From Competibacter_A sp037045535 (GTDB lineage: Bacteria > Pseudomonadota > Gammaproteobacteria > Competibacterales > Competibacteraceae), in NCBI GenBank assembly GCA_037045535.1, contig JBAOHI010000094.1, positions 62,001 through 126,000 of the forward strand: a stretch of DNA of 64,000 bases, written 5' to 3'. Under the pieces are notes generated by a model that saw only the letters and a list, made by a program, of their open reading frames with translations, searched no databases and was not told the origin of the DNA. Shown here one piece after another: positions 41,663 through 50,924 of the stretch (positions within the stretch are counted from its first letter, which is position 1; each line of letters opens with the position of its first letter). Made by a program: the position numbers and the translations under genes.

Positions 41663-42531
41663 GGTACGCCTGGATCGATGCGCATCGGCAAGAGTTCCCC
41701 TTGGCGGACCTGTGCGCCGCCCTGGAGGTCAGCATCAGCGGCTACCGGGCCTGGAAGCGCGGCGGTATACCGGACCGCCAGCGGCTGACGGACCGCCAGA
41801 TGGTGGCGCTGATCCGGGCCATCCATGCCGAACTCAAAGGCGCCTACGGCAGCCCGCGCATGGTGCGGGAACTGCGAGCACGTGGCTTTCCGGCCAGCAA
41901 GGGGCGGGTGGAGCGCCTGATGCGCAAATACGGCATTCGGGCTCGCCATAAGCGGCGCTACAAGGTGACGACGGACTCGAAGCACGGCTTGCCGGTGGCG
42001 GAGAACCGGCTGGACCGGAACTTCATGCCGACGGCGCCAAACCAGGTGTGGACGTCGGACATCACGTACCTGTGGACAGACGAAGGCTGGCTGTATCTTG
42101 CCATCGTCATGGATTTGTTCAACCGGGAAATCGTCGGCTGGTCCCTGAAACCGCGCATGATGGCCGATATCGCCACCGATGCGCTGACCATGGCCTGGTT
42201 CAGGAAGTGGCCGACGCCAGGCTTGCTGCACCACTCCGACCGGGGCAGCCAGTACGCGAGCCACGCCTTCCAAGACAAGCTCCGGGAATACGGCATGACG
42301 TGCTCGATGAGCCGGAAGGGCAACTGCTGGGACAACGCTCCGACCGAGAGCTGGTTCAACAGCTTCAAGAACGAGCGGGTGCATGGCGTTCCCTACGCCA
42401 GCCATGCCGACATGAAGGCCGCGAGCTTCGAGTACATCGAGGTGTTCTACAACCGGAAACGGCTGCATTCGACCCTCGGCTACCGCTCGCCCGTTCAATT
42501 CCTGGAACATTGGACCAGCCAGCAGACTTAG
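41659..42531 (+). CDS. IS3 OrfB transposase, DDE type (copy 2)
   Basis: 290 residues, identical to OrfB of copy 1, with the same Asp-Asp-Glu triad (WTSDITYLW, HHSDRGSQY, NAPTESWF). Overlaps orfA by ATGA. Confidence 0.93.
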   Translation: MRYAWIDAHRQEFPLADLCAALEVSISGYRAWKRGGIPDRQRLTDRQMVALIRAIHAELKGAYGSPRMVRELRARGFPASKGRVERLMRKYGIRARHKRRYKVTTDSKHGLPVAENRLDRNFMPTAPNQVWTSDITYLWTDEGWLYLAIVMDLFNREIVGWSLKPRMMADIATDALTMAWFRKWPTPGLLHHSDRGSQYASHAFQDKLREYGMTCSMSRKGNCWDNAPTESWFNSFKNERVHGVPYASHADMKAASFEYIEVFYNRKRLHSTLGYRSPVQFLEHWTSQQT

Positions 42532-42592
42532 GAAAAACTGGTAGCATGAAACCCGCCCTTTGGAAGACGAAAAACAGAGGGAAGCTCAGTTC

Positions 42593-42920
42593 TGCATATC
42601 TACCATAACCTGCCACTATCTACAACAACAACCTGATTACTCAATATTTTATTAGCTGCATAGCACCAACCTTCAATCCCGAATCCGGCAATCCTAGTCT
42701 ACCCGCCGCTTCCCCAAAATCCACCACTCGCCATAAAGTACAGTTTGCGCAACAGAATATCTCGACCAAACAGCGTTCTTACTCTCACCAATCACCGTCC
42801 ACTCAAGCGAACGCCTGTCGTATAGCATAGCGTACCGACGGATCGATCATAATTTACCCGCTCGTTCGAATATCCCTGCAAACCAGCCGAGCACATCGGA
42901 TCGTTCACGCAAAATAACCC
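42593..42920. other. Region with no supported gene
   Basis: About 330 bases between the IS3 copy and an ABC-ATPase scrap. No credible reading frame, no hairpin terminator and no recognisable attI or integrase remnant were seen. Confidence 0.5.
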
Positions 42921-42930
42921 TCGACCGCTA

Positions 42931-43165
42931 CGCCTGCCAATCGGAATCGATCCGACCGTCCACGATACCAATGATCCGGTCAGCGGCTTTGGCAAAAGTC
43001 AGGTCACGCGTGACGGCGATCACGGTCTTACCCATGTCGCCGGTCAGATCGTGCAGGATTTGCCAGACGTTAGCCGAGGTATGGGTATCCACATTACCGG
43101 TCGGTTCGTCGGCCAGAATGATCGGCGGATCGTTGGCGAGGGCACGGGCGATGGCCGCTAATTTT
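42931..43165 (-). pseudogene. Duplicated 3' end of a LolD/MacB-like ATPase gene
   Basis: The frame reads AAIARALANDPPIILADEPT, GNVDTHTSANVWQILHDLTG, then VIAVTRDLTFAKAADRIIGI, ending DSDWQA. It matches the last ~78 residues of the intact ATPase at 43842-44558, with about nine in ten bases identical. Everything upstream of the Walker B region is absent. A YefM-YoeB module lies between the scrap and the full gene, so the duplication flanks it. Confidence 0.85.
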
Positions 43166-43182
43166 TCGGGGAAGCTATTCAA

Positions 43183-43231
43183 TTGCTCCGCCAAGGTATT
43201 TTTCTTATAATGATGTACGGCATTACCGTAC
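43183..43231 (+). promoter_or_regulatory. Promoter and operator of the YefM-YoeB operon
   Basis: -35-like TTGCTC (43183-43188) and -10 TATAAT (43206-43211) are 17 bp apart. Just downstream TGTACGG-CATTA-CCGTACA forms a near-perfect inverted repeat (about 43213-43231), as expected for the palindrome with a TGTAC core bound by YefM. Autoregulation is inferred from this. Confidence 0.7.
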
Positions 43232-43249
43232 AACTCATGGCGATATCCG

Positions 43250-43522
43250 ATGGACAGCGTAAGCGTGAATCAGTTTAGAGAAAACCTAAAAAGCTTTGTG
43301 GAACAGGTTATTACCAAGCATGTACCGCTCAAGGTGACACGCCGGGGCGGAGAAGATTTCGTCGTCGTGAGCGCAGACGACTGGGAACGCGAACAAGAAA
43401 CGCTTTTTGTTTTGCAAAATAGCGACTTGATGCGACAAATAGCCGACTCTCTACGCACCCATGCAAGAGGGACGGGATACGTGCCTTCGGCCGGTGAAAT
43501 CGATGAGATCGCTGGTGTTTGA
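43250..43522 (+). CDS. yefM: Antitoxin of the Phd/YefM family
   Basis: 90 residues, MDSVSVNQFRENLKSFVEQV onward. The N-terminal strand-helix (VSVNQFRENLKSFVEQVITK) and TRRGGEDFVVVSADDWE are the Phd/YefM DNA-binding fold. The acidic C-terminus wraps the toxin. It overlaps the toxin gene by 20 bp. A TATAAT promoter and a palindromic operator lie upstream. It represses the operon with YoeB and neutralises it. Confidence 0.88.
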   Translation: MDSVSVNQFRENLKSFVEQVITKHVPLKVTRRGGEDFVVVSADDWEREQETLFVLQNSDLMRQIADSLRTHARGTGYVPSAGEIDEIAGV

Positions 43523-43772
43523 AGGCCATACTTGGGCCGCGTATGAATCGCTTAGACAAAAAGACAAGCAACTTCATAAAACGCTGTGCGGCATACTGAA
43601 AGAAATGTTGCGCGGCGACCCGAGCACTGGCACCGGCAAACCCGAACCCTTGAAGCACAACCTATCCGGTCTTTGGTCGCGACGACTGAGCCAAAGAGAT
43701 CGCGTGGTGTACAAGTTCGATGATCGGTACATCTACATTTTCGCCATCGGCGGACACTACGATCAAATTTGA
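43503..43772 (+). CDS. yoeB: YoeB/Txe-family mRNA interferase toxin
   Basis: 89 residues, MRSLVFEGHTWAAYESLRQK onward. GKPEPLKHNLSGLWSRRLSQRDRVVYK carries the YoeB pattern, with catalytic-type Glu, Arg and His/Tyr residues ending in FAIGGHYDQI (E. coli ends in CRYHY). The toxin cleaves mRNA at the ribosomal A site. The ATG lies within the 3' end of the antitoxin gene. Length is normal and no defects are seen. Confidence 0.88.
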   Translation: MRSLVFEGHTWAAYESLRQKDKQLHKTLCGILKEMLRGDPSTGTGKPEPLKHNLSGLWSRRLSQRDRVVYKFDDRYIYIFAIGGHYDQI

Positions 43773-43841
43773 TGGCTTTAGCGAAAGCGGATAAAGCCTA
43801 GTCAAAACTCTCGTATCTCCCTGCGAAAAAGGAATTGACCG

Positions 43842-44558
43842 CTACGCCCGCCAATCGGGATCGATCCGACCGTCCACGATACCAACGATCCGATCAGCAG
43901 CTTTGGCAAAAGTCAGGTCGTGCGTGACCGCGATCACGGTCTTGCCCATCTCACGAGTTAGATCGTGCAGGATTTGCCGGACGTTGGCCGAGGCGTGGGT
44001 ATCCAGATTACCGGTCGGTTCGTCGGCCAGAATGATCGGTGGATCGTTGGCAAGAGCGCGGGCGATGGCTGCCCGTTGACGCTGTCCGCCGGAAATCTGG
44101 TGCGGACGCTTGCGCAGATGCTCGCGCAAACCGAATTGATCGAGCAGTTTCTCGGCGCGGCCTCGGGCGGCATCTTCCCCCAGCACACCCAGCCGGCGTA
44201 TTGGTAGCAAGACGTTTTCCAATACCGAAAATTCGGCTAACAGAAAATGAAACTGAAAGACAAAACCGAGCTTTTGCAATCGCGTGGTCGCTAAATCATC
44301 CTCGCCGAAACCCGAGGTATCCCGGCCATCGAGCAGGACACGCCCCGAGGTCGGCGTGTCGAGCAATCCCAGTAGATACAGCAGCGAGGATTTGCCGGAG
44401 CCAGACGGCCCCATGATAACCACGAACTCGCCCCGCTCCACCGCCAGCGTGATCTCCTGCACCAGCGTGACCGGCACCTCGCCGGGTAGCACCCGTCCCA
44501 GGTTTTCGGCGGCCATGATCGGAGCCGACCGCGCGCTACTCTCCTCTCCGGAACTCAC
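43842..44558 (-). CDS. ABC transporter ATPase of the MacB/LolD family
   Basis: 238 residues from a GTG that overlaps the permease stop (GTGA); a start at MAAENLGRV is also possible. Walker A is MGPSGSGKSSLLYLL, the signature is HQISGGQRQRAAIARALA, Walker B is IILADEPTGNLDTH, and the H-loop is VIAVTHDLTFAKAAD. It powers the FtsX-type permease encoded just upstream. With the membrane-fusion protein at 48040 the set resembles MacAB/DevABC-type exporters or LolCDE. The cargo is unknown. The 3' end is duplicated at 42931. Confidence 0.9.
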   Translation of the reverse strand: MSSGEESSARSAPIMAAENLGRVLPGEVPVTLVQEITLAVERGEFVVIMGPSGSGKSSLLYLLGLLDTPTSGRVLLDGRDTSGFGEDDLATTRLQKLGFVFQFHFLLAEFSVLENVLLPIRRLGVLGEDAARGRAEKLLDQFGLREHLRKRPHQISGGQRQRAAIARALANDPPIILADEPTGNLDTHASANVRQILHDLTREMGKTVIAVTHDLTFAKAADRIVGIVDGRIDPDWRA

Positions 44559-45799
44559 CCCATGCCCCGTAAAATGGTCACCGGCTGTACTCGTCCCGCC
44601 TTGCGCGCCGGCAGGTAGGCCGCACCGATCGCCGACGCCATCGCGAAACCGGCGGCCAACAAATATTGTTCGTAGCCCCAGTAAATCGGCAGATAAACAA
44701 ATTCGGTCGCACCGGGTGGCTTGAGTTCGACCCGCCCCAGCAACGCCATCAAGCCAATTCCTAACAACAACCCAAGCATGCTACCGATCAGGCCCAGGAT
44801 GACACCTTCCGCCAAAAAAATCCGGCGCACGTCGCGAGCATGGAAACCCATCGACTTGAGGATGGCGATGTCGTGGGTTTTCTCCATGACGATGGTCGAG
44901 ATGGTGTTGTAAATGCCGAACGCGGCCACCACCAGAATCGCCGACACCACGCTGTACATGATCAGGTTGCGCACCAGCAGCACGCTCATCAAATCCTCCG
45001 AAGCTTCCAGCCAGGAGACGGACTTGTAGCCGATCCGATCCTCGATCACCGCCGCCACATCCCGCGCGGCATAAGGATCGTCGAGCTGGAGAATGAAGCG
45101 ATTGACCCGATTGGGCCGGTCCAACAAACCCTGCGCCCGTTTGAGCAGCACGAAGGTCTGGGTTTCGTCGTAACTGGCGTTGCCGGTGCGGAAAATGCCG
45201 ACGATTTTCAAGGTTCGCACCTCGCCCTCCGGCAACGAAACATTCACCACGCTGCCCATGCTCAGCCCGAACTTTTTAGCCAATCCAACACCGATCACGA
45301 TGCCGTTCGGATTGGTGGCCAGCGCATCCAGCGAGCCTTCGATCAACTTTTCCTCGATGGTCGAAACCTGCTTCATCTTGGCCGGAATGGTGCCGTTGAG
45401 AGTGACACCTTCGATGCGTCCGGCAAAGGTCAACACCACCGAACCCACTAAAACCGGCGCCACCCGCAGACCGGGCAGCGATTCGATAAAAGCGAGTTTC
45501 TGAGCATGGCCGCGAACGCCACGTACTTCGTTCAACGGCTTGACCCGTCGCACCTCGACGGCGCCTTCGGGCCAGCGGACCACCGCCGGCTGCACTCGGG
45601 GGTTGCGATACTCATCGGACACAGTGATGTGCGGGCTGTTGTCAATCAGCCGCTTGATGAAATCCCGCTCGGAACCGCGCATCAAGGACGACACGGCCAG
45701 AAAGAACGCCACGCCGAGCACGATACCGATCAGCGAAACCAGCGTCGGCCGCTTGCGGTTGACCAGATGGGTGACAGCGATGGTCAGTTGAATCGACAT
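44555..45799 (-). CDS. FtsX-like ABC transporter permease (MacB/LolC type)
   Basis: 414 residues from the ATG at 45799 (MSIQLTIAVTHLVNRKRPTL); an upstream TTG extension exists. One N-terminal membrane helix (LIGIVLGVAFFLAVSSLM), a large periplasmic domain of about 220 residues (MacB-PCD type), then three C-terminal helices with ILKSMGFHARDVRRIFLAEG and PARKAGRVQPVTILRGMG, the typical FtsX ending. It transmits ATPase motion to the periplasm. It is coupled to the ATPase gene by overlap. The likely upstream partner, the membrane-fusion protein, has been separated from it by an IS5 element and a PEP-CTERM gene. Confidence 0.9.
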   Translation of the reverse strand: MSIQLTIAVTHLVNRKRPTLVSLIGIVLGVAFFLAVSSLMRGSERDFIKRLIDNSPHITVSDEYRNPRVQPAVVRWPEGAVEVRRVKPLNEVRGVRGHAQKLAFIESLPGLRVAPVLVGSVVLTFAGRIEGVTLNGTIPAKMKQVSTIEEKLIEGSLDALATNPNGIVIGVGLAKKFGLSMGSVVNVSLPEGEVRTLKIVGIFRTGNASYDETQTFVLLKRAQGLLDRPNRVNRFILQLDDPYAARDVAAVIEDRIGYKSVSWLEASEDLMSVLLVRNLIMYSVVSAILVVAAFGIYNTISTIVMEKTHDIAILKSMGFHARDVRRIFLAEGVILGLIGSMLGLLLGIGLMALLGRVELKPPGATEFVYLPIYWGYEQYLLAAGFAMASAIGAAYLPARKAGRVQPVTILRGMG

Positions 45800-45882
45800 A
45801 GAGTGTAAAGTGTGGTCCTCGTTAGCGACTCCTTTCAAACGGACCGGATTAACCTCTACAGGCTACTTCAATAATCTAGATA

Positions 45883-46719
45883 GTGTAGTCATGAGATAGG
45901 AAATATGAGAGGCTGATGTGATCGAAAGGGGGATCACATGAGCAAAGAGAGAGGATTAGCGCACAGACGGCACGATATATCTGACCGGGTGTGGGGTTTA
46001 ATAGAGCCGCATTTACCCGGTCGGAGGGGTCAGTGGGGAGGGATTGCCGAGGATAATCGGCGCTTTATCAACGCTGTTTTCTGGATTTTACGGACGGGAG
46101 CGCCGTGGCGCGACTTGCCGCCGGATCTGGGCGGATGGGGAAACACGCACCGTCGGTTTATTCGGTGGCGGGACGCGGGCGTGTGGGAAAGGCTCTTGGA
46201 AGCGTTGATTGATGACCCCGATATGGAGTGGTTGATGATCGACGCGACCCATATCAAGGTGCATCCGCACGCTGCGGGGGCGGTTGGCGGCAACGAGGAC
46301 ATGGCGCGTACAAAAGGGGGCTCAACACCAAGGTACATGTGGCCGTGGATGCGACTGGTCTGCCACTCCGAGTGTCTGTTACAACAGGTACCCGTGCGGA
46401 TTGCGCAGAGGCTTTGCCGCTGATCGAGGGATTGCAGGCCGATGCGCTGATGGCGGATAAGGCCTATGATACCAACGAAATTCTTGCTCACGCCGCCGCG
46501 CACCGCATGGTCCCCGTCATCCCGCCCAAGAAAAACCGCAAAGACCAACGCGATTACGATACCTATCTATATCGCCTTCGCCATCTGGTTGAAAACGCCA
46601 TCCTGCGCCTCAAAGGCTGGCGCGGTGTTGCCACACGCTACGCCAAACGTACCTCTTCCTTCCTCGCCATTGTCCAAATCCGCTGCGCTTTCCTTTGGCT
46701 CTCTATCTCGTGACTACAC
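45883..46719 (+). mobile_element. IS5-family (IS427-like) insertion sequence
   Basis: 837 bp. Inverted ends GTGTAGTCATGAGATAG and GTGTAGTCACGAGATAG differ at one position and are flanked by TA (45881-45882, 46720-46721), the usual duplication of the IS427 group. It contains two overlapping transposase frames. Confidence 0.9.
45938..46713 (+). CDS. IS5-family transposase in two frames (probable programmed -1 shift)
   Basis: The first frame, MSKERGLAHRRHDISDRVWG to GNEDMARTKGG (to about 46320), holds the N-terminal domain and the first catalytic Asp (WLMIDATHIKVH). The second, in the -1 frame, continues GLNTKVHVAVDATGLPLRVS, ADALMADKAYDTNEILAH with the second Asp, and RHLVENAILRLKGWRGVATR with the Glu. 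They meet at AAAAGGGGG (46312-46320), a plausible slippery site, as in other IS427-type elements. The ends are intact, so the element may be active. Confidence 0.85.
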
Positions 46720-46721
46720 TA

Positions 46722-47190
46722 TTTAGAGCGTAAAAAATTTTGATAAGAAGATCGATCATTGCTATTGACGCTTAAAATATATAATTATTTGATTTATATA
46801 TATTACACACTTTTTGTGTAAAATTTTCGAAATCTTTACGGTTTTTCAATATTCAGGGTGTAAAAAATATTGACAAGACAATATCTTAGGAGATTAGCGA
46901 TCCAATTCATTCGTAATTAATTGTTTAATATTAGTTTTATGTGGTTTTTCTGATTATTTTCGAGCATTGCCACACCAGTTTGACTAAGGATTTCACTCTG
47001 CCATCGCCAGCTTTTTTTACAAAAACCATGTAAAAATAATTTTCAAAAAAGTTTCGAACAAGCTATATACTATATATAGTATATATTAATAATATTAGTA
47101 CCAAATATATGGAATAGCGAGCTAGATTATTAGATAGGCATGATATTTGCTCAAAGCGCAGTACCTTTATCAAACTATCCTTAATTTAAG
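46722..47190. other. AT-rich intergenic region with repeated GTAAAA motifs
   Basis: About 470 bases, far lower in GC than its surroundings and without a gene. GTAAAAAATTTTGATAAGA (about 46730) and GTAAAAAATATTGACAAGA (about 46860) are near-identical direct repeats, and TTACACA-CTTTT-TGTGTAA forms a hairpin near 46802-46820. It presumably holds the promoter of the PEP-CTERM gene and may be a foreign segment. Confidence 0.5.
47064..47085. repeat. 22-bp perfect AT palindrome
   Basis: TATATACTATA-TATAGTATATA is a perfect 22-bp palindrome about 120 bp upstream of the PEP-CTERM gene. It could be an operator or a cruciform-forming site. No regulator is implied by the neighbours. Confidence 0.6.
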
Positions 47191-47202
47191 GGAATGATAC
47201 TG

Positions 47203-47982
47203 ATGAACATAAAAGTAAATCACTACAGCATCGCCGCCGCCTTCGCCGGCTTACTCTTGTCTGGGGCCGCTCATGCTGTCGCAATATTACCGGGCCCCGA
47301 AACCAGTTTAGGCAAGCTTTTCAACGATCCGACTTCGGGGTGGATTACAAGCGGTTCTCCGCTTGACGTTAATGGCTCCGAGCAAGTTACGAGCGCGGCT
47401 TGGGAGATAGGCAGTTCTACAATCAGCGTTTCCGGAATCGTCATTGAACTGGCTGGCAACGCGAACTCCAACAGTTTTGGAATCTACGATCTCGCTGATC
47501 CCAACAATCGCTTGGAGCTTTTCAATGGATCCGACTCGGCCGGTAATCACTCCGCCCTCCAGTATTTGGGTGGCAACGAGTTTAGGAGCATAAATCTTGG
47601 AACCTTCGCCACCCATACAGCGACATTTGGAGGCTCGGATTTTGGTTTTTATCTTGGCGTACCTGGGTCCAACTACTTTTACTCGGATGCTAGCTTGAAC
47701 GGTGGCAAAGACCAAATGGTCGCTTTCCAAGGAGATGGCTCCAGGCAGGCCAACTTCTTTGGCACAGGGTCTACTACGTGGCTACCCAGCGAGTGGGTCT
47801 TGGCATGGGAAGATGTGGCTTATAATTCCAGCGATAAGGATTTTAACGATTTTGTTGTGCAGGTTGAATCCGTGACCCCCACTCCGGTTCCCGAACCCAC
47901 TACGCTGGCTCTGCTGGGTACGGGTCTCCTGTTCTCCACCGTTGCCAACCGTCGGCGTCGGAAGGGTGCCAAGGCCGCCTGA
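47203..47982 (+). CDS. PEP-CTERM sorting-domain protein with DUF4114-like region
   Basis: 259 residues from the ATG at 47203, which has AAGGGA at 10 bases; an ATG nine bases earlier is too close to it. Signal peptide MNIKVNHYSIAAAFAGLLLS to AHA. The body ends in WEDVAYNSSDKDFNDFVVQV, the DUF4114 signature (D-x-D-F-N-D). The C-terminus VPEPTTLALLGTGLLFSTVANRRRR is a PEP-CTERM signal (P-E-P, hydrophobic helix, Arg cluster), shown here for its key elements. Such proteins are sorted by exosortase/EpsH and usually belong to the exopolysaccharide matrix. No exosortase gene is in the window. A terminator follows. Confidence 0.9.
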   Translation: MNIKVNHYSIAAAFAGLLLSGAAHAVAILPGPETSLGKLFNDPTSGWITSGSPLDVNGSEQVTSAAWEIGSSTISVSGIVIELAGNANSNSFGIYDLADPNNRLELFNGSDSAGNHSALQYLGGNEFRSINLGTFATHTATFGGSDFGFYLGVPGSNYFYSDASLNGGKDQMVAFQGDGSRQANFFGTGSTTWLPSEWVLAWEDVAYNSSDKDFNDFVVQVESVTPTPVPEPTTLALLGTGLLFSTVANRRRRKGAKAA

Positions 47983-48025
47983 AGCTAGTCCCGGACTTGG
48001 ACACAGCCCTGAAACAGATTTCATT

Positions 48026-48055
48026 AAAAAAACGATGCCTTAGGCGTCGTTTTTT
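48026..48055. terminator. Bidirectional terminator between the PEP-CTERM and membrane-fusion genes
   Basis: ACGATGCC (48032-48039) and GGCGTCGT (48043-48050) pair around TTA, with an A-run on the left and a T-run on the right. It can terminate both convergent genes. The stop codon of the minus-strand gene lies inside it. Confidence 0.8.
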
Positions 48056-49062
48056 GTTTTATGTGCTTCCCGTATCCGCCGATCTTCCTGTAGTTCAGCA
48101 GTGGGTCGAACGACCACGATGTCGCTTTCCACCAGCCCGGACAGAATTTCGGTTCGCTTCTCCCCGACGATTCCGACTTGGACCGGCTGGTGGTGCAATT
48201 TCCCATCGCGCACGATCCAGACATGGCCATCGATCACGGCGGTCGCCGGCACTAGCAAGGCGTTATCGTGCTCGGTCACCACGATATTGACTTCGGCGGT
48301 CATCCCAATCCGTAGCGGAGAATCGCCGTCAGGTTCGATCCGTACCCGGAAACTGCGGCTGACCGGATCGCCTTTCGGCGTGATCGAGGCAAGCCGGCCA
48401 TCGAGGATCCGATCCGGCAGGGCGGGCGCGCGAATCAGTACCCGCTGGCCGGGCTGAACCAAGGTGATATCTTCCTCGTCCACCTCGGCTTCAATCCGCA
48501 GGGGCTCGCGGCGGGAGAAATAGAAAATCGGCTGGTTGGCGGGGATCAGTTGGCCGACTTCGCCGTCGCGACGCAGGATTTGACCGTCCGCCGGAGCGGC
48601 CAAAGTCATGTAGGATCGCAATGCCCGGGCGCGCGCCACGGTCGCTTCCGTCGCCTGCCAATCGGAACGTGCCCGGTCGCGTTCCAGCGTCGTGCCCAAT
48701 CCCCGGTCAAGCAGAGCCTGAGCGCGGTCGAGCTGCGTTTTCGCGAATCGCGCTCGTGCTTCGAGTTCGTCCACCGAACGCTGAAGGTCAGCATCCTCCA
48801 AGCGGGCCAATTCCTGCCCGTCCCGAACCTGCGCGCCTTCGTCGACCTTGAGTTCCATCAAACGGCCGGCCGTGCGCGGCGCGATAGGTAACATGACAGT
48901 CGGCTCCACAGTGCCGGTTGCGTAAACCGCCCGTACCGCCGGGCCTCGGGTCGGGTGCGTAACCTCCACCGTTACCGGGCCAAACCATCGCCAAACCATG
49001 ATGCCCACGCCCGCTAAAACGCCTAGCGTGATGATCGTCCAGAAAATCCAATGCCGCTTCAT
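48040..49062 (-). CDS. Membrane-fusion (HlyD/MacA-type) periplasmic adaptor
   Basis: 340 residues from the ATG at 49062, MKRHWIFWTIITLGVLAGVG, a single N-terminal membrane anchor. A lipoyl-like half (IAPRTAGRLMELKVDEGAQV), a coiled-coil hairpin (LEDADLQRSVDELEARARFA, LDRGLGTTLERDRARSDWQA), the second lipoyl half (TLAAPADGQILRRDGEVGQL) and a beta-barrel (IEAEVDEEDITLVQPGQRVL) follow in order. It links inner-membrane transporter to outer-membrane channel. The FtsX permease and ATPase lying beyond the IS5 element and PEP-CTERM gene on the same strand are its probable partners. No TolC-like gene is seen. Confidence 0.88.
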   Translation of the reverse strand: MKRHWIFWTIITLGVLAGVGIMVWRWFGPVTVEVTHPTRGPAVRAVYATGTVEPTVMLPIAPRTAGRLMELKVDEGAQVRDGQELARLEDADLQRSVDELEARARFAKTQLDRAQALLDRGLGTTLERDRARSDWQATEATVARARALRSYMTLAAPADGQILRRDGEVGQLIPANQPIFYFSRREPLRIEAEVDEEDITLVQPGQRVLIRAPALPDRILDGRLASITPKGDPVSRSFRVRIEPDGDSPLRIGMTAEVNIVVTEHDNALLVPATAVIDGHVWIVRDGKLHHQPVQVGIVGEKRTEILSGLVESDIVVVRPTAELQEDRRIREAHKTKNDA

Positions 49063-49752
49063 CAGCTCATCATACCCGTTCTCACGAGCCGACGCGCAGC
49101 GATCCACGCATCACGCGAGAGCGGTCGTTCTAACGGTTCCCTGATGAAGAAACCGGTCGGACGTCAGTTTTTACGGCAAGCGATCCATACCTACTAACAG
49201 CTTGTTCCTCGTCTTGAATCTTCAACATGTTTCGGGAATGAATTTGAACGGATAATTCGGCTCTTGATAATCGCCAGCCTTTTGCCGCTTCGGTAGCTTG
49301 ACCCTCTCACGCGGCAAGTCTTCATAAGAAACCTGGCTCAGCAGGTGGCGGATGATGTTCAACCGCGCCCGCTTTTTGTCGTCGGAACGCGCCACGTACC
49401 ACGGCGCCCAGGCAGTGTCGGTCGCCGCAAACATCGCATCGCGCGCCCGCGAATAGTCGTACCAGCGGCTGTAGGATTGCAGGTCCATCGGCGACAATTT
49501 CCAGATCTTGCGGCCATCCTCGATGCGCGCTTCGAGCCGACGGGTCTGCTCCTCGGGACTGACTTCGAGCCAGTACTTGAGCAGGAGAATGCCGGATTCG
49601 ATCATCATCTTTTCAAACTGGGGCACAACCTGTAAAAAGCGCTTGGCTTGATCCTCAGTACAAAACCCCATCACCCGCTCGACACCGGCGCGGTTGTACC
49701 AACTGCGATCGAAGATGATCACTTCGCCGGCCGCCGGGAAATGCGGGATATA

Positions 49753-50635
49753 TAGCATAACAAAATAGATTTGATTATTATAAACGGATGACCTATTCAC
49801 TGGATTTTCGTCGTAAAGTGCTAGAGGTTCGGGACCGGGACCGGTTATCGATTGCCCAGGTGGCGGAACGTTTTGCGGTAGGGAAAGCGAGCGTGATGCG
49901 CTGGCTGAAGCGGATCGAGCGCAAGCCGTCGGGGTTTCGGCGGCGCAAGCTGGACGTGGAGGCATTGGCGGCGGACCTGCGGGACTATCCGGATGCCTAC
50001 CAATACGAACGGGCGGCGCGGTTGGGGGTCACGCAAAATGCGATTTGTTACGCGCTGAAGAACAAGCTACGGGTTTCCTATAAAAAAAACGCTGGCGCAT
50101 CCGCGCGCGGACGCCACCGCGCGGTGTGCCTTTCAAGCCCGTCGGGCGGCGTATGAGGCGGCCGGACGAACACTGGTGTGGATCGACGAGAGCGGGTTTG
50201 CCCAGGACATGCCGCGCCGGTACGGCTATGCCCCCGTCGGGCAGCGCTGCCACGGACGCTGGGACTGGCACGCCAAGGGGCGCACTAAGGTGATCGGTGC
50301 CCTTTGGGGTTCCCAGCTCATCGCCGTCGGCCTTTTTGAATCCAGCGTCAACGCCGAGGTCTTCCTCGCTTGGACCCACCGCGTGCTCCTTCCTCAACTG
50401 CCGCCCGCCGCCGTGATCGTCCTCGATAACGCCGCTTTCCACAAACGCGCCGACGTTCAAAACACCCTTCGCCAAGCCGGCCACACCCTGGAATACCTGC
50501 CGCCTTATTCCCCCGATCTCAATCCCATCGAGCATAAATGGGCGCAGGCCAAAGCCATCCGCAAGCAATCCCTTTGCTCCGTCGACGAACTCTTTCGCTC
50601 CAATCAAATATGATCACTTTTATTCGATTCTGCTA
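49753..50635 (+). mobile_element. IS630-family insertion sequence in ppk2
   Basis: 883 bp with inverted ends TAGCATAAC and TAGCAGAAT (imperfect further in), flanked by TA (49751-49752 and 50636-50637), the standard IS630 target. One transposase coding region in two frames. Confidence 0.85.
49788..50613 (+). CDS. IS630-family transposase, frameshifted at an A8 run
   Basis: Frame 1, MTYSLDFRRKVLEVRDRDRL to NKLRVSYKK, is the HTH domain. Frame 2 continues TLAHPRADATARCAFQ-like residues, TLVWIDESGFAQDMPRRYGY (first Asp-Glu), AAVIVLDNAAFHKRADVQNT (second Asp) and YLPPYSPDLNPIEHKWAQAK (final Glu). The change happens at eight A residues (50086-50093). With seven A the frame would be continuous (about 274 residues). 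Either a programmed shift or a one-base error fits. Confidence 0.85.
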
Positions 50636-50924
50636 TAGCGCTGCGCGTACATCTGGGATTTCTCGCGCTCGGTCGGCGAAGGCAAGGCCACCACCCGGAA
50701 TACACGCGGGCTAACCCGTTCGGTGAGCGCCTTGATGGTGCCGCCCTTACCGGCACCGTCCCGACCCTCGAACACAACGCAAATCTTGAGCCCCTGGTGT
50801 TTGACCCATTCTTGCAGCTTGACCAACTCGACATGCAGCTTCGTTAGTTCTCGTTCATAGTCCTTGGCCTTCAATTTTTCGGGTGTCTGATTCTCGTCTG
50901 GAATTTTTTCGGCTTTGATCTTGC

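Larger units (their letters stand above)
41304..42588 (+). mobile_element. IS3-family insertion sequence, copy 2
   Basis: 1285 bp, same ends and genes as copy 1; the encoded proteins are identical. Flanked by GTTC on both sides (41300-41303 and 42589-42592), i.e. a 4-bp duplication, while copy 1 has 3 bp. Its identity with copy 1 shows recent transposition. Confidence 0.95.
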
